Origin: Anaerolineaceae bacterium
GTDB lineage: Bacteria > Chloroflexota > Anaerolineae > JAAYZQ01
Length of the DNA stretch: 14,223 nucleotides
Direction: 5' to 3'
Assembly: GCA_012514775.1 (NCBI GenBank)
Contig: JAAYZQ010000219.1
Coordinates: forward strand, 1-14,223
The notes under the pieces were generated by a model. That model was not told where the DNA came from. It searched no databases and saw nothing but the letters and a program-made list of their open reading frames with translations. The position numbers and the translations under genes were made by a program. The stretch's first letter is position 1. Every line of letters starts with the position of its first letter. This document shows positions 7,145-14,182 of the stretch, one piece after another.

Positions 7145-9430
7145 TCACTTGACCAACAGGGGCAGGAAAAACTTGTATGCCGGAGGCTGGGTGGACGTGT
7201 GCTCGATGCGGGCGATGAACGCCTCCCAGCCGCCCGCCCGCGGCTGCAGAGGATTGACCGTGGGGAACGCCATGGAGCCCGTCCAGCCGACCAGGTGGGC
7301 GCTGCCCGCGGTGTCCACGGCCACCGCTTCCCCGACGTCGTCGCCGCCCCCGCCCAGGAAGGTAGCATAGTCCAGCTCTGAACCTGCGGCGTTCAGCCTG
7401 AAGGCAAAGGCGTCGATGTTGCCGCCAATGGTTGCCTGGATGGGGTCGACCAGCGGAAAGTCGGGCGAAACCGTCTTGCCGGTGACGTACGCATTGCCGT
7501 CCCCGTCCACGGCAATGCCATAGCCCGACTCGTGGCCGCCGCCCCCCACGTAGGTGGAGTAGACGAGGGAGGCAACTCCCGATTGCGAGGGGTCCAGCCT
7601 GGCGACAAAGACGTCCGACTTGGAGTCGACGTGGCAGATGGGAAGCTGGCCGGGCAGGGTATAGTCGCAGACCATGTTGTCCGTGGTGTTGCAGATGCCG
7701 TCGGTGCCACACGTCCGGTCAAAGGCGCCGGGGGTCGTCGGAAAGTCGTCACTCTGCGTCGCGCCGGTGACGTACACCGTGCCGTCCTGGCCCACGGCAA
7801 TGTCGTACCCAAAGTCGCTCAGGACGGTGCCGCCCAGGTACGTGGAATAGACGAGGCCGTCCAGGCCGTAGCGCCTGGGATCGATCTTGGCCACAAACGC
7901 CTTCCACAGGCCGTCAAAGGTGCGCTGGTAGGCATTGGCTGTCGTCGGGAAGCTGGCCGCGGCCTGCCCCGTGAGGTAGATCATGCCCGCGCCGTCCACC
8001 GCAATTCCGTTCACGGCGCTGGCGCACAGCTCGCACCACTCGCCGCTGCCCCCCAGGTAGGTCGAGTACAGCAGCGCGCCGGCATTCAAGTCGATGACAG
8101 ACACAAAGCCGTCGATGGCTTCCAGCCACTCGGACTGGATGGCGCCGGGCGTGGTGGGAAACCCACTGCTCGCCACCTCGCCGGCCACGTAGACCAGCCC
8201 TGCCGGGTCGACGGCGATGGCCAGCCCCCTGGACTTCACGGAGCCAAACCAGGACCAGAAGTCCACAGCGCCCAGCGGGTCGAGCCTGGCGATCTGCACG
8301 TACTTGTAGATGTACATGTCGGGCAGGGAATCGCTGTTGAGCGAGATGTAGCCGGTGACATAGGCGTTGCCCGCCTGGTCCACGGCCACGCCACGCCCCT
8401 CGTCATCACCGGGCAGACCGAGATAGGTGGCATAGACGAGGGCTGTGCCCGTGGCGTTGAGCTTGACCACAAAGGTATCGTAGCACAGCCGGTACGGCGC
8501 CTCGTCGGAGGGGCAAGCGACGCCGCCGCCGCCGAATTCGGGCTGCCAGGGGTTCATGAGGGGAAAGTCGGTCGAGTTTGTGCGGCCGACGACGACCATG
8601 TTCTGCGCCGAATCCAGGGCGATGTCGTAGCCACTCTCGTCACCGCTGCCACCCAGGTAGGTGGCATAGCTCAACACGGGATCGACGATCAAGGGCCGGC
8701 TCGGGTCGTAGGCAGCGACCTGGTACCCAAACTGCCCCCCGCCGTGCAACAGATAACCGCCGGCGATGGGGTGGCGAGCGCCATCGACCTCCTGATAGAT
8801 GAACGGCTTGCGCAGCCGGACCTGGCCGCCGGCCACGCTCAGGAGCAGGTCGCCGGTCCCTTCGAGCTCGACGGCGTCGGCGCCCTCGACTCTCACCCTG
8901 ATAGCATCGGGATCGGCGCCGGGGGCTATCACGAAATCGTGTTCCAACTGCCCCCCGGTGCCGAAAAAGAGCAGGTCGATCCCGGGATAGAGCCCCCGGT
9001 ACCGGACCTGGCGGTAGGTCGGGATGCCGGTGTGCCAGCGGGACGGATCGCGCCCGAGGTAGTAGTTGACGACGCCCGGCAGGCGGCCCTCGCCCACCAG
9101 CGGCGGCTCGGCGGCCGCACCGACGAACTGCAGGCTGACCACCGCGGGGGGCTGCCCGGGCCGCGGTGGCGACAGGGCCAGCGAGGCTTCCCGAGGCGTC
9201 AGGAAGACGTTGTACCCCGATCCATGGGCCAGGAATCTGGCCTCAGCATCCGCCTGTCCCTGGTTGGCCTCGAACTGGAGGGGAAGCCGGCTGAAATCGG
9301 CCTCATCGCCGGCCAGGGTCGCTGCCCCGGCCGCCGGCACCGGCGAATGCCGGAGCGCGGGCAGGCCCGGGACGGCCAGCAGCACAACAGCCGCCAGAAG
9401 AACATACGTGGAAAAGCGTTCGAGATTCAT
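7145..9430 (-). CDS. Secreted SBBP-repeat beta-propeller protein
   Basis: A 761-residue exported protein. Residues 1-36 are a signal peptide (hydrophobic YVLLAAVVLLAVPGLPA). Residues 45-250 match the N-terminal domain that commonly precedes SBBP repeats (FEANQGQ at 53-59, then VNYYLGRDPSRW, YPGIDLLFFG, LEHDFVIAPGADP). From about 254 there are seven SBBP units beginning near 254, 332, 392, 455, 529, 624 and 688, typified by Y(A/S)TYLGG...AVD..GN.YVTG....FP; the third is degenerate (SWFGSVKS). All eight Cys (306, 316, 466, 469, 574, 580, 588, 599) lie in inserts within the propeller, so disulfides are plausible outside the cell. It ends in FFLPLLVK. ATG 9430 has GAGGAG nine bases upstream; the open frame before it is not protein-like and overlaps the next gene. 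Likely a surface or secreted binding protein; ligand unknown. Confidence 0.92.
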   Translation of the reverse strand: MNLERFSTYVLLAAVVLLAVPGLPALRHSPVPAAGAATLAGDEADFSRLPLQFEANQGQADAEARFLAHGSGYNVFLTPREASLALSPPRPGQPPAVVSLQFVGAAAEPPLVGEGRLPGVVNYYLGRDPSRWHTGIPTYRQVRYRGLYPGIDLLFFGTGGQLEHDFVIAPGADPDAIRVRVEGADAVELEGTGDLLLSVAGGQVRLRKPFIYQEVDGARHPIAGGYLLHGGGQFGYQVAAYDPSRPLIVDPVLSYATYLGGSGDESGYDIALDSAQNMVVVGRTNSTDFPLMNPWQPEFGGGGVACPSDEAPYRLCYDTFVVKLNATGTALVYATYLGLPGDDEGRGVAVDQAGNAYVTGYISLNSDSLPDMYIYKYVQIARLDPLGAVDFWSWFGSVKSRGLAIAVDPAGLVYVAGEVASSGFPTTPGAIQSEWLEAIDGFVSVIDLNAGALLYSTYLGGSGEWCELCASAVNGIAVDGAGMIYLTGQAAASFPTTANAYQRTFDGLWKAFVAKIDPRRYGLDGLVYSTYLGGTVLSDFGYDIAVGQDGTVYVTGATQSDDFPTTPGAFDRTCGTDGICNTTDNMVCDYTLPGQLPICHVDSKSDVFVARLDPSQSGVASLVYSTYVGGGGHESGYGIAVDGDGNAYVTGKTVSPDFPLVDPIQATIGGNIDAFAFRLNAAGSELDYATFLGGGGDDVGEAVAVDTAGSAHLVGWTGSMAFPTVNPLQPRAGGWEAFIARIEHTSTQPPAYKFFLPLLVK

Positions 9431-9453
9431 GGACTCTTTCTCCTCGTTTGTGA

Positions 9454-9471
9454 CCGGGATCGAGATCCCGG
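9454..9471. promoter_or_regulatory. Intercistronic hairpin before the SBBP gene
   Basis: CCGGGATC and GATCCCGG form a perfect 8-bp inverted repeat around GA, in the 52-base gap between the 121-residue gene and the SBBP gene. No T-tract follows on either strand, so it is not an intrinsic terminator; an RNA processing, stability or protein-binding site is possible. Confidence 0.45.
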
Positions 9472-9482
9472 CCCTCGTCCTC

Positions 9483-9848
9483 TCACCCGGTGCGCTCGGC
9501 TTCCTGGTACAGGTACAGCTCGACGACCCGGTGGGGACCGTCCTGCGCGCCATCCTCCTGCCTCTCCAGCAGAAAGTATCCCCAGCCATTGCCTCCCCGC
9601 CGGCCGGATGGCGCCTGGGCGGCCGGCGGACCCCAGATCCAGACCCGGACAAGGGCCCCCATGTTGGGTCCATCTCCGGCGTCCCCGTGTGCTGTGCCCT
9701 GCAACGCCTCGGCGATGGACCGCCGCACCCGGTCGCTCTGCGGGGGCTGCAACAAGCCCTCCACCACCTGGGCGACGCGCTGCATGGCCTCGTCCTGGCC
9801 GGCGCCCGGCGGGGACGCCGGCAGCTCGAACAGGAGCCGCCAGCTCAC
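9483..9848 (-). CDS. Unrecognised 121-residue protein
   Basis: I do not recognise this small soluble protein. The GTG start at 9848 overlaps the TGA of the membrane protein gene (GTGA, 9845-9848), which supports both the start and translational coupling. Residues 18-52 look helical (MQRVAQVVEGLL, RVRRSIAEAL), a Gly/Pro-rich loop follows (54-64, 74-88), and three probable strands come last: ALVRVWIWG, WGYFLLERQ and HRVVELYLYQ. The pattern helix-strand-strand-strand suggests a compact alpha+beta domain. No signal peptide, membrane helix or Cys. It may act with the membrane protein it is coupled to; no function is assigned. Confidence 0.7.
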   Translation of the reverse strand: MSWRLLFELPASPPGAGQDEAMQRVAQVVEGLLQPPQSDRVRRSIAEALQGTAHGDAGDGPNMGALVRVWIWGPPAAQAPSGRRGGNGWGYFLLERQEDGAQDGPHRVVELYLYQEAERTG

Positions 9849-10366
9849 AGCCGCACGTAGCTGGCGATGGCCATGCCCGCCACGGCGATGCCCAGCAGGG
9901 CCGCATCCACGATCCCTGCTGTGCGCATGCGGGTCTGGAGGGAGCCCATGGCCGCCACCTGGGCCGGGTTGGGCGGGCCGCCGGCGGCCTGCATCTCCTG
10001 GCCCAGGGCGGCGATTTTCCCGGCAGTCGGCCCGTTCACCAGGGAGCCGATGGCAAAGGCCAGCAGGCCGGCCACCGACCCGATGGTGAGGGTCAGGCCG
10101 GGGCCCGAGGTGAGCCACTGGACGCTCAGGTGCCCCGAAACCGGCCAGTACAGGATCAGCCCGGAGAGGGCAGTGGCCAGGGAGGACAGGGACATGTAGG
10201 TGGAGAGCCGCTGTCCTCGCACCAGCCGCTGCATGAACCGGCCCCCTTCGGGCCCCGACTCCTTGACGGCGGGCTCCACGAACGCGGCGATCATGACCGC
10301 CGCCCCGGCCCAGAATACGCCGGCGCCGATGTGGACGAGACGCAACAGGATCATGACGATGTTCAT
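9845..10366 (-). CDS. Four-helix membrane protein, CopD/DUF2269-like
   Basis: A 173-residue inner-membrane protein with four hydrophobic segments (about 4-30, 57-75, 88-110 and 148-170). The first helix carries LLRLVHIGAGVFWAGAAVM, resembling the His-containing first helix of CopD, HemJ and DUF2269 proteins (His12 here), but other family markers were not established. A soluble loop of about 35 residues (111-147) separates helices three and four. ATG 10366 is chosen because AGGAGG sits five bases upstream; the frame reaches 10411, but that would put the ribosome binding site and the predicted -10 inside the gene. It is the first gene of the - strand operon and overlaps the next by four bases. 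Function unknown. Confidence 0.8.
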   Translation of the reverse strand: MNIVMILLRLVHIGAGVFWAGAAVMIAAFVEPAVKESGPEGGRFMQRLVRGQRLSTYMSLSSLATALSGLILYWPVSGHLSVQWLTSGPGLTLTIGSVAGLLAFAIGSLVNGPTAGKIAALGQEMQAAGGPPNPAQVAAMGSLQTRMRTAGIVDAALLGIAVAGMAIASYVRL

Positions 10367-10399
10367 TTTTCCTCCTCGCTCTTGGATGTGTGTGCGCCC

Positions 10400-10405
10400 A
10401 GTATA
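10400..10405 (-). promoter_or_regulatory. Candidate -10 box for the six-gene - strand operon
   Basis: TATACT (five of six matches) lies about 34 bases upstream of the ATG at 10366, giving a short leader that includes AGGAGG. No good -35 is seen at 16-18 bases, so the promoter may be weak or activator-dependent. Confidence 0.4.
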
Positions 10406-10481
10406 GGCCATCCCCGCTCCTCGTTGGGGTCACAGGCTGCCCCAGGAATGCACCCAGGAAGTGCCCCACCTCGTAAGACGG

Positions 10482-10544
10482 GCGCTCCGGCGGGATTTTC
10501 AGATCTCTCCTTATGCGCTCCGGCGGGATAGGCAGATCCCGCCG
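10482..10544. repeat. 33-bp-period direct repeat with a perfect hairpin
   Basis: GCGCTCCGGCGGGAT occurs at 10482-10496 and again at 10515-10529, and CAGATC follows at the same offset in both copies (10500-10505, 10533-10538). The second copy also forms a perfect 9-bp inverted repeat, CGGCGGGAT (10521-10529) with ATCCCGCCG (10536-10544). No T-tract follows. Confidence 0.75.
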
Positions 10545-10656
10545 CTTCCTGGTAGATCTGGCGTGAGCGAGAGGGCGAAGCCCGAGCCATGCTCCTCATG
10601 CTCGGCCCCCAGTTCTTACCTTCTCCAGCGCCGCTCACTGCATCCGTCCTATTCAA

Positions 10657-10696
10657 AATCCGTTGTTCTGCTCTTGCCACAAGACAACAACGGATT
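10657..10696. repeat. Perfect 11-bp inverted repeat
   Basis: AATCCGTTGTT (10657-10667) is the exact reverse complement of AACAACGGATT (10686-10696). The 18-base loop contains an inner CTTG-CCA-CAAG stem. Confidence 0.8.
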
Positions 10697-10753
10697 CAGA
10701 AACCAACGGAGCGTTCAGTGGCACATCGGAGCAAGCGAGTGTTCGCTCTGCCT

Positions 10754-10883
10754 GGATCGGCACTCCCTGCGGTCGCCTCCGCACTTACTGTGCGGCGGGA
10801 TCTGGCGACAGTGACTTATGCCTCCATGCCCCTGGCACCACATCCGCCAGGAAGTGGCGGGCGACCGCAGGGAGTGTCGATCC
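10754..10883. repeat. Long imperfect inverted repeat, about 130 bp (MITE-like)
   Basis: CACTCCCTGCGGTCGCC (10761-10777) is the exact reverse complement of 10860-10876. The match extends outward to 24 bases per arm with one mismatch (10754-10777 with 10860-10883) and inward, with small gaps, to about 57 bases per arm. The whole could fold into one long hairpin or cruciform. No transposase or clear target-site duplication is seen. Confidence 0.7.
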
Positions 10884-10971
10884 TCCGCGAGCCTTCAAAC
10901 GCCGAGCCGGCGCTCGGCGGTCCCAGGCCACAGGACCGACTTTGCAGCAACCCGAATCCCCCGGCGCCAAT

Positions 10972-11002
10972 AGTTGACAACTTTGCTCAACTGTTGTACA
11001 AC
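10972..11002 (+). promoter_or_regulatory. Promoter with overlapping palindromes for the STAND-Rrf2 operon
   Basis: A perfect -35 TTGACA (10974-10979) is 17 bases from a -10-like TACAAC (10997-11002). AGTTG-A-CAACT (10972-10982) is centred on the -35 and GTTGTACAAC (10993-11002) on the -10; their centres are about 20 bases apart, two helical turns. This is the layout of a repressor operator. Predicted leader is about 100 bases. Confidence 0.6.
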
Positions 11003-11108
11003 GGCCCACTGAATAGTACCGCTCCGCTGTCTCACACTGCAGGTACGCTATCCATGGCAGGCCTTTCCTTTGCCGCCACGTCGCGCTGCAAGAACCGGGA
11101 GGATACAA

Positions 11109-13688
11109 GTGGAGGCCGAGATTTCGTTTGGTGCGTGGATTGCCAGGCGCCGGAAGGCGCTTGATCTGACCCGAGAACAGCTTACCGATTGCGTGGGCTG
11201 CTCGGTCTCGGGCCTGCGCAAGGTCGAGACCGACGAGCGGCGACCGTCCAGGCAGGTGGCCGAGCTCCTGGCCGAGTGCCTGGAGATCCCGCCCGAGCAA
11301 CGGCAGGCGTTTGTCCGCGTGGCCCGTGGCGTCGAGCCCGTCGAGCGGCTGGGCCCGCCCCTGGCCGGCCTTGCGGGCGCCGGTTCGTGCCCCACGCCGC
11401 GCCGGGCGGCCTCGAATTTGCCCCTGCCCGCCACGTCCCTCATCGGCCGAAAGCGCGAGATGGCCGCGCTGGCCCGGCTGCTGGCCGACCGCCAGTGCCG
11501 CCTGCTGACCATCGTCGGCCCGGGTGGCGTCGGCAAGACGCGCCTGGCCATCGAGGCGGCCTCCGTCCACCGGGGGCTGTTCCCCGACGGGGTGCACTTT
11601 GTGCCCCTCGCCTCCCTCGCGTCGCCCTCCCTGGTCGTCCCGGCCATAGCCGGCGCCCTGGGGCACACGTTTTCCGGCTCCATGGCTCCCCTGGACCAGC
11701 TCCTGCGCCATCTCCGCGGCAGGTCGTTACTGCTGCTGCTGGACAACTATGAGCACCTGCTGGAGGACGGCGTGGGCCTGGCGGAGCTGCTGCAGGGCGC
11801 GCCGGGGGTCAAGCTGCTGGTCACGTCGCGCGAGCGGCTGAACCTCCAGGGCGAGTGGCTGTTCGACCTCCAGGGGCTGCCGGTTCCCTCGCCCGGGCAG
11901 GCGGATGGCGCCGAGGACTATAGCTCTGTCGCCCTGTTCGTGTCCAGCGCGCGGCGCGTGCGGGCCGGCTTCCAGCTCGAAGCCCTCGCGGCGGAGGAAA
12001 GGCGGGCCATCGCCCGCATCTGCCGCCTCGTAGAAGGGATGCCGCTGGCCATCGAGCTGGCGGCCACCTGGGTGCGCGTCCTGGGCTGCACCGAGATCGC
12101 GTCCGAAATCGAGCGCAGCCTGGATTTTCTGGCGGGCGCCGCCCGCGACATGCCCGAGCGACACCAGAGCCTGCGGGCGGTCTTTTGCCATTCGTGGGAC
12201 CTGCTCTCGGACCAGGAGCGCTCTGCGCTGTGCCGGCTCGCCGTCTTTCGGGGTGGCTTTCAGCGGCAGGCGGCGGAGCAGGTGGCCGGCGCGTCGCTGG
12301 GCGCGCTGTCGGCGCTGGAGAGCAAGTCGTTGGTGCGCCGCCAAAAGAACGGCCGCTACGACCTCCTGGAAGTGGTGCGACAATACGCCCTGGAATACCT
12401 GGCCCAGGATCCCCGGGGAGAAGCAACCCGCGACCGGCACAGCGCCTTCTACCTGGCGCTGCTCCGCGATCGGGAAGAGGCGCTCAAGGGGGACACGCAG
12501 CGCGAGACGCTCCGGGAATTGACGGACGAGATCCACAACGTGCGGGCGGCCTGGAGCCGGGCGGTGGCGCAGGGCAAGCTGGCCGCCCTGGAGGAGGGGC
12601 TGCGCTGTTTCGGCTGGCTCTACGAAATGCGCGGCTGGTTCTGCGAGGGCCTGGAGCAGCTCGAGCTGGTGGTGCAGGCGTGCCGGGCCAGGGTGGGCGA
12701 CGCCGACGGGCAGCGGGTCCTGGGCCAGGGCCTGGCGCAACAGGGACTGCTCCTCTTTCGCCAGGGCCACTTTGACCGGGCCCTGGCCCTGTTGGAGGAG
12801 GGCCTGGCCATCCTGCGCCCCTTCGACAACCCGGCCCTGCTGCTCGATACGCTGCTCTTCAGCGGGGTCATCTTGTTCCTGAACGGCGAGATGGACGCTT
12901 CGGCATCGCGCCTGACCGAGTGCCTGGCCTGTGCCCGGGCGGCCGGCGCGCCGTGGTTCGAGGCCTACGCGCAGCACAACCTGGGCTACATCGCCAGCCT
13001 GCAGGGCCAGGACGACCGGGGGTACGAGCAGATGCTGGCCGGCATCGCCGGGTGGCGGGCCCTGGGCGACCCGCGGTCCACCGCCCTGGGCCTGAATTAC
13101 ATCAGCCCGGCTGCCATACGGCTGGGGCGCTACCGGGAGGCGCAGGCATTTTTGCAGGAGAGCCTGGCCATGTGCACCGAGGTGGGCGACCGGTGGGGCA
13201 TGGGGACGGCCTATCGCCACCTGGGCCTGCTGGCCCTGGCCCAGGGCGACCTGGACGGGGCCCGGTCCCTGCTGCACGCGAGCCTGGACCTGTTTGCCGG
13301 CTTTATCACGGGCTGGGACGTGGTGCGGACCCTGACCTACCTGGGCGAGGCGCTGGCCGCGGCGGGCGACGCGGCCGAAGCCCGGCGGATCTTCCTGGAC
13401 GCCCTCCGCGAGGCCGCGGAGGTTCGCGCCATCCCCCTGGCCCTGGATGCCCTCGTGGGGCTCGCCCGCCTGCAGGCACGGGCCGGCGAGGCGGAAGCGG
13501 CCGCCGAGATGGCGGCCTGCGTCCTGGGCCACGGGGCCAGCACGCACGAAGCCCGGGAGCGGGCCCGGGACCTCCAGGCGCAACTGGCCGGTCAACTGGC
13601 GCCCCGGCAGGTGGAGGCCGCCTGCGCCAGGGCAGCGGGCAGGTCCCTGGAAGAGACCGTAGAACGGGCATTGGAGGGGTGGCGATGA
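11109..13688 (+). CDS. STAND regulator: XRE-type HTH, NB-ARC ATPase, TPR
   Basis: An 859-residue cytosolic ATP-dependent signalling or transcription protein. Order: XRE-like helix-turn-helix at about 5-60 (FGAWIARRRKALDLTREQL, then CVGCSVSGLRKVETDERRPS), linker ending in LPLPATSLIGRKREM, NB-ARC/STAND nucleotide domain with Walker A GPGGVGKT (137-144), Walker B LLLLLDNYEHLL (207-218), sensor-like TSRER (239-243) and GMPLAIEL (310-317), a winged-helix-like segment after it, and a TPR-rich C-terminal half (about 480-830). In this family ligand binding to the TPR part is thought to switch ATP-driven assembly. GTG 11109 is chosen: GGGAGG lies six bases before it, while the frame opening at TTG 11070 would include this site. 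Its TGA overlaps the Rrf2 ATG (ATGA). The palindromic promoter upstream suggests autoregulation. Target genes unknown. Confidence 0.92.
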   Translation: MEAEISFGAWIARRRKALDLTREQLTDCVGCSVSGLRKVETDERRPSRQVAELLAECLEIPPEQRQAFVRVARGVEPVERLGPPLAGLAGAGSCPTPRRAASNLPLPATSLIGRKREMAALARLLADRQCRLLTIVGPGGVGKTRLAIEAASVHRGLFPDGVHFVPLASLASPSLVVPAIAGALGHTFSGSMAPLDQLLRHLRGRSLLLLLDNYEHLLEDGVGLAELLQGAPGVKLLVTSRERLNLQGEWLFDLQGLPVPSPGQADGAEDYSSVALFVSSARRVRAGFQLEALAAEERRAIARICRLVEGMPLAIELAATWVRVLGCTEIASEIERSLDFLAGAARDMPERHQSLRAVFCHSWDLLSDQERSALCRLAVFRGGFQRQAAEQVAGASLGALSALESKSLVRRQKNGRYDLLEVVRQYALEYLAQDPRGEATRDRHSAFYLALLRDREEALKGDTQRETLRELTDEIHNVRAAWSRAVAQGKLAALEEGLRCFGWLYEMRGWFCEGLEQLELVVQACRARVGDADGQRVLGQGLAQQGLLLFRQGHFDRALALLEEGLAILRPFDNPALLLDTLLFSGVILFLNGEMDASASRLTECLACARAAGAPWFEAYAQHNLGYIASLQGQDDRGYEQMLAGIAGWRALGDPRSTALGLNYISPAAIRLGRYREAQAFLQESLAMCTEVGDRWGMGTAYRHLGLLALAQGDLDGARSLLHASLDLFAGFITGWDVVRTLTYLGEALAAAGDAAEARRIFLDALREAAEVRAIPLALDALVGLARLQARAGEAEAAAEMAACVLGHGASTHEARERARDLQAQLAGQLAPRQVEAACARAAGRSLEETVERALEGWR

Positions 13689-14122
13689 TCCGCATTTCGA
13701 CGCGAGGCAGATACGCGCTGCGGGCGCTCCTGGACGTGGCCCGGCACGACGGGGACGGCCCCGTGTCTCGCCAGGCGATTGCCGGCAGGCAAGAGATCTC
13801 GGCCGCCTACGTGGCCCAGCTCTTTCGCCATCTCCAGTCGGCGGGGCTGGTGGAAGGGGTCAAGGGGCCGGGCGGCGGGTACCGCCTGGGCCGCGAGGCC
13901 GCCAGCATCACCGTCGCCGACGTTGTCCGGGCGGTGGAGGGGCCCGTGGCCCTGGTGGCGTGCGTCCTGGCCGAATGCGAGGAAACGCACCCTTGCCGCC
14001 GCGCCGACGGCTGCGTGACCCACCTGCTGTGGCGGCAGGTGTCGGAGGCCGTGACCGACATGCTCAACGCCGTCACGCTCCAGGACCTGGTCGAGCAGGC
14101 GAGGCTGCTTTCGCCGTGGTGA
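13685..14122 (+). CDS. Rrf2/IscR-like iron-sulfur transcription regulator
   Basis: A 145-residue Rrf2-family regulator. The N-terminal winged helix is typical (RYALRALLDVA at 9-19; ISAAYVAQLFRHLQSAGLVEGVKG at 38-61; then GGGYRLGR at 63-70). The cluster region holds Cys93, Cys98, Cys104 and Cys110; the last three form C-x5-C-x5-C followed by VTHLLW, the spacing and context of the IscR [2Fe-2S] ligands (CLTHALW in IscR). It probably responds to iron-sulfur status, oxygen, nitric oxide or redox stress; which one cannot be told. ATG 13685 is preceded by GGAGGGG at about seven bases and overlaps the STAND gene stop by four. No isc/suf gene is in the window, so the symbol iscR is not given. The length matches the family. 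Confidence 0.92.
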   Translation: MIRISTRGRYALRALLDVARHDGDGPVSRQAIAGRQEISAAYVAQLFRHLQSAGLVEGVKGPGGGYRLGREAASITVADVVRAVEGPVALVACVLAECEETHPCRRADGCVTHLLWRQVSEAVTDMLNAVTLQDLVEQARLLSPW

Positions 14123-14126
14123 GGAT

Positions 14127-14155
14127 TTGACAGCTTTGCTCCTCTGTGGTAATCT
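14127..14155 (+). promoter_or_regulatory. Second copy of the STAND-Rrf2 promoter-like element
   Basis: TTGACA (14127-14132) begins five bases after the Rrf2 stop, with a weak -10 TAATCT at a 17-base spacing. Over 25 positions it matches 10974-10998 at 21, including the spacer motifs CTTTGCTC and CTGT. It probably controls a gene beyond the window end. Confidence 0.5.
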
Positions 14156-14164
14156 CCGCTCATA

Positions 14165-14182
14165 TTTGCATAGGTTTGCATA
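14165..14182. repeat. Tandem TTTGCATA direct repeat
   Basis: TTTGCATA occurs at 14165-14172 and 14175-14182, a 10-bp period that puts both on one face of the helix. A third related TTTGCTCC follows at 14195-14202 within a GCCGG/CCGGC dyad. It may be a regulator site for the next gene. Confidence 0.5.

Larger units (their letters stand above)
10406..10973. other. Gene-free, repeat-rich intergenic region
   Basis: No open frame here has a ribosome binding site plus protein-like sequence. The stretch separates the divergent operons and is less GC-rich than the genes around it. It is dominated by short direct repeats and several hairpins, listed separately. The CCCAGGAA motif at 10441-10448 recurs at 10453-10460. 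An imperfect hairpin lies at 10580-10606 and small perfect stems at 10734-10747 and 10901-10918 (GCCGAGC/GCTCGGC). Confidence 0.6.

Noticed and set aside
9454..9471. Intrinsic terminator between the 121-residue gene and the SBBP gene
   Set aside because: Perfect stem but no T-tract on either strand.
10482..10918. CRISPR array
   Set aside because: Repeats are too few, of unequal length and differently spaced, with no cas genes nearby.
10461..11164. Overlapping + strand open frames of about 100-190 codons in the intergenic region
   Set aside because: No ribosome binding sites, composition unlike the neighbouring proteins, and they run across the long inverted repeats.
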